Assembly: GCA_018663625.1 (NCBI GenBank)
Contig: JABJPX010000047.1
Location: 1-46,613 of the forward strand
Reading direction: 5' to 3'
Length of the DNA stretch: 46,613 nt
Source: Polaribacter sp.
GTDB lineage: Bacteria; Bacteroidota; Bacteroidia; Flavobacteriales; Flavobacteriaceae
Within the stretch, counting starts at the first letter, position 1; each line of letters starts with the position of its first letter. The position numbers were made by a program, and so were the translations under genes. Shown here piece by piece: positions 44,969-46,613 of this stretch. Below the pieces are notes generated by a model. That model did not search any database. It was not told the DNA's origin and saw only the letters and a program-made list of their open reading frames with translations.

Positions 44969-46613
44969 TTATTTTCTAATCAACGATAAATTCCCTGTCT
45001 TAAAGATTGTTTTTTTGGTAGTATCAAACGGCACCAATTTAATAGACACCCAATAATCATCTGAGGGCAATCTTTTTCCGTTGTATGTTCCGTCCCAACC
45101 TTGTTCTGATAAGTCTACCTTTGCAATTACTTTTCCAAAACGGTTATAGATATAGATCTCGCTAGAAGGGTAGTAGTTGCTATTTGTTCCTTTCAGGTTC
45201 CAAGTATCATTAACACCATCTCCGTTAGGAGTAAAGAAGTCAGGGAATTCAACTACTGGCACTACCAAAGAAGCAGGAATACCATTTTCATCACATCCAT
45301 TTTTATCTCTCACTAAGATTTTATAAAATCCACCCGATAATTGATCAAAGACAAAAGTATCTTGATAACCATATACAAAGTTTCCTTGCTCGTCTAAAAG
45401 TGCATACTCATAGTCCCCAATCCCTAATATTCCTGGAGTATCGTTAATCGTAATCGAAAAGTTATTTCCAAAAATTTCTGCAGTTTCATCTATCACCGCT
45501 ACATGCTCACTGGTAATCGTTGCTGCTTCTGATTCGATCACATCAAACATTTCTGTTCTGTTACACAACGTTACTCTATCGGTCACCGTTAAGGTGTAGG
45601 TACCACCGGCCCTAATATCTACCGACTGTGCCGTACTGATTTCATTTCCAGATTGGTTCTCTACCCAGCTATAATTATATCCTGTTAAGGGATTGTCTAC
45701 CTGTAAGGTTAAAGGTAAATTATTCAAACAAGCCACCTGAGATAGATCTAATGGATCATAAGAAGGTAACGCATTCACAATAATTTCAAAAGACAAATCA
45801 TCCGATACACAGCCCGTTTGATTGTTCAGTACCCGCACAAAGATAGTTTGGTTATTTGTATTATTCTGGTAAGCATTGGTGTCCAATGCCCCGTTACCGG
45901 TTTGCGCATCTACCAGATTCTCGTGAAAAGAGACTGTGAAATTAGACTGTTCTGCTGTTGTGTAATTGGCTAATACTTCCGTTATTTTGGAAGAAAAAGC
46001 AATATTTTCAAGAATTCCATCAGTGTCATTCCCAAGTCCATTATTATCCGTGTCACAATCTGTATAATTGTTGATATTGACAGGTACATTAGGTTCTGGA
46101 TAAATTCTAATGTCCAGTGTAAAGGGTTCTGAGGCACAACCTGTATCCGAACTATAAATGACAAAGAAGAGGGTTTCGATCCCTGGCTCATCACTATTTA
46201 CGTTCAAAGGAAAGAAGGTGTTCGCAGGATCATTTTCATAATCCAATAGATTTGCGATAGCAATACGATCAACATCTACCAAAGCATTGGTTTGCGATTT
46301 GTAATAGCGAACTGAAAAGATACTTGGATCTCTACCATTTAAAATATCGGTATTTCTAATTGATGCATCAATATTTTGTGCGACTCTATTTCTAGGGTCA
46401 CTATCGGTAGCCGTTGGCACATCACAAACCTCAATAGCAGCAATGGTATTCTGCAGTTCTGGCAGCGGAGTAATTTCAATATCAAAAGAAAGATGATCAT
46501 TAAAACATGCAGGAACTTTATTTCGATCTTCTACCCGCACATAAATTGTTTGGCGACTTACCGTTCCAGGTACAAAGCCAGTTGGAGCCGTGTTTCTAAA
46601 GTTGGTATCGTTC
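44969..46613 (-). CDS. large T9SS type B surface protein, C-terminal part (5' end outside window)
   Basis: The reading frame is open to the right edge of the window, giving at least 547 residues; the in-frame GTG near 46540 is internal to the coding sequence, because the codons before it continue in frame as RQTIYV leading into RVEDR. It contains repeated adhesin-like units with cysteine-bearing turns (EVCDVPTATDSD, NYTDCDTDNNGLGND) and RQTIYVRVEDRN / QTIFVRVLNNQT echoes. The C-terminal type B sorting domain has FFTPNGDGVNDTWNLKG, IYIYNRFGKVI and GWDGTYNGKRLPSDDYWV. It is likely a large surface adhesin-type protein upstream of the PKD-domain gene and perhaps co-transcribed with it. Confidence 0.85.
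   Translation of the reverse strand, partial: NDTNFRNTAPTGFVPGTVSRQTIYVRVEDRNKVPACFNDHLSFDIEITPLPELQNTIAAIEVCDVPTATDSDPRNRVAQNIDASIRNTDILNGRDPSIFSVRYYKSQTNALVDVDRIAIANLLDYENDPANTFFPLNVNSDEPGIETLFFVIYSSDTGCASEPFTLDIRIYPEPNVPVNINNYTDCDTDNNGLGNDTDGILENIAFSSKITEVLANYTTAEQSNFTVSFHENLVDAQTGNGALDTNAYQNNTNNQTIFVRVLNNQTGCVSDDLSFEIIVNALPSYDPLDLSQVACLNNLPLTLQVDNPLTGYNYSWVENQSGNEISTAQSVDIRAGGTYTLTVTDRVTLCNRTEMFDVIESEAATITSEHVAVIDETAEIFGNNFSITINDTPGILGIGDYEYALLDEQGNFVYGYQDTFVFDQLSGGFYKILVRDKNGCDENGIPASLVVPVVEFPDFFTPNGDGVNDTWNLKGTNSNYYPSSEIYIYNRFGKVIAKVDLSEQGWDGTYNGKRLPSDDYWVSIKLVPFDTTKKTIFKTGNLSLIRK

Noticed and set aside
42234..45240. Similar C-terminal segments of the two adjacent surface genes as a DNA repeat or mobile element
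   Set aside because: The similarity is at protein level and is that of the shared T9SS type B sorting domain; there are no flanking inverted repeats or transposase.
44969..46540. Complete 523-residue protein beginning at the GTG near 46540
   Set aside because: The frame stays open upstream to the window edge and encodes continuous repeat-domain sequence, so the GTG is an internal valine codon.
1..46613. CRISPR arrays, insertion sequences, integrases, toxin-antitoxin or defence genes
   Set aside because: I looked for regularly spaced repeats, transposase motifs and typical defence domains on both strands and saw none.

Overview
The window looks like chromosomal DNA of a marine-type Flavobacteriaceae (Bacteroidota). 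It is AT-rich. Several gene starts are preceded by the Bacteroidota -7 box TAnnTTTG, and most lack a Shine-Dalgarno run. Two secreted proteins end in type IX secretion (T9SS) type B sorting domains. The gene order clpC / gyrA / TPR protein is one I associate with this family. The genus cannot be fixed from the window. I see no prophage, insertion sequence, CRISPR array or plasmid gene; this is mostly housekeeping sequence with a few accessory operons.

Layout. 1-4221: start of clpC (minus), then divergent gyrA and a secreted TPR protein, closed by a long bidirectional terminator. 4283-6246 (minus): thiolase followed by an SH3b/NlpC-P60 peptidase. 6380-9424 (plus): a 7TM-HD phosphohydrolase of the cyclic-di-AMP type, a tRNA Ser-Pro-Arg cluster with its own promoter and terminator, and a small NTF2-like lipoprotein. 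9504-12607 (minus): fdhD and a YdeP-type molybdopterin oxidoreductase, with two 16-bp inverted repeats at the promoter. 12688-20202 (minus): a tightly packed run of AcpH-like hydrolase, gamma-glutamyltransferase, VOC protein, RluA-type pseudouridine synthase, DUF1272 zinc protein, an internally duplicated envelope protein, AI-2E family permease and a THUMP-like methyltransferase. 20280-21398: dnaN (minus).

21710-26267 (plus): a PIG-L deacetylase, a 35-residue single-TM protein and a sodium:solute symporter, which look like one transport/processing operon. 26334-27569: DEAD-box helicase (minus). 27700-33063 (minus): LolD-like ATPase, TIGR02757 protein, BatA-domain membrane protein, a dihydroorotase homologue lacking its metal-binding histidines, and an esterase. 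33134-35578: a DUF5916 outer-membrane protein gene broken by an in-frame TGA and a disturbed signal-peptide region. 35819-37015: sucC (plus). 37133-40003 (minus): a small secreted protein, then an MBOAT O-acyltransferase / SGNH pair. 40214-46613 (minus): uvrB behind two T9SS type B surface proteins, the first of which runs off the window.

No complete new defence or mobile system is visible. The observations most worth following up are the catalytically stripped dihydroorotase, the 35-residue gene wedged between the PIG-L and symporter genes, the paired palindromes before fdhD, the tandem-duplicated 425-residue envelope protein, and the broken DUF5916 gene.
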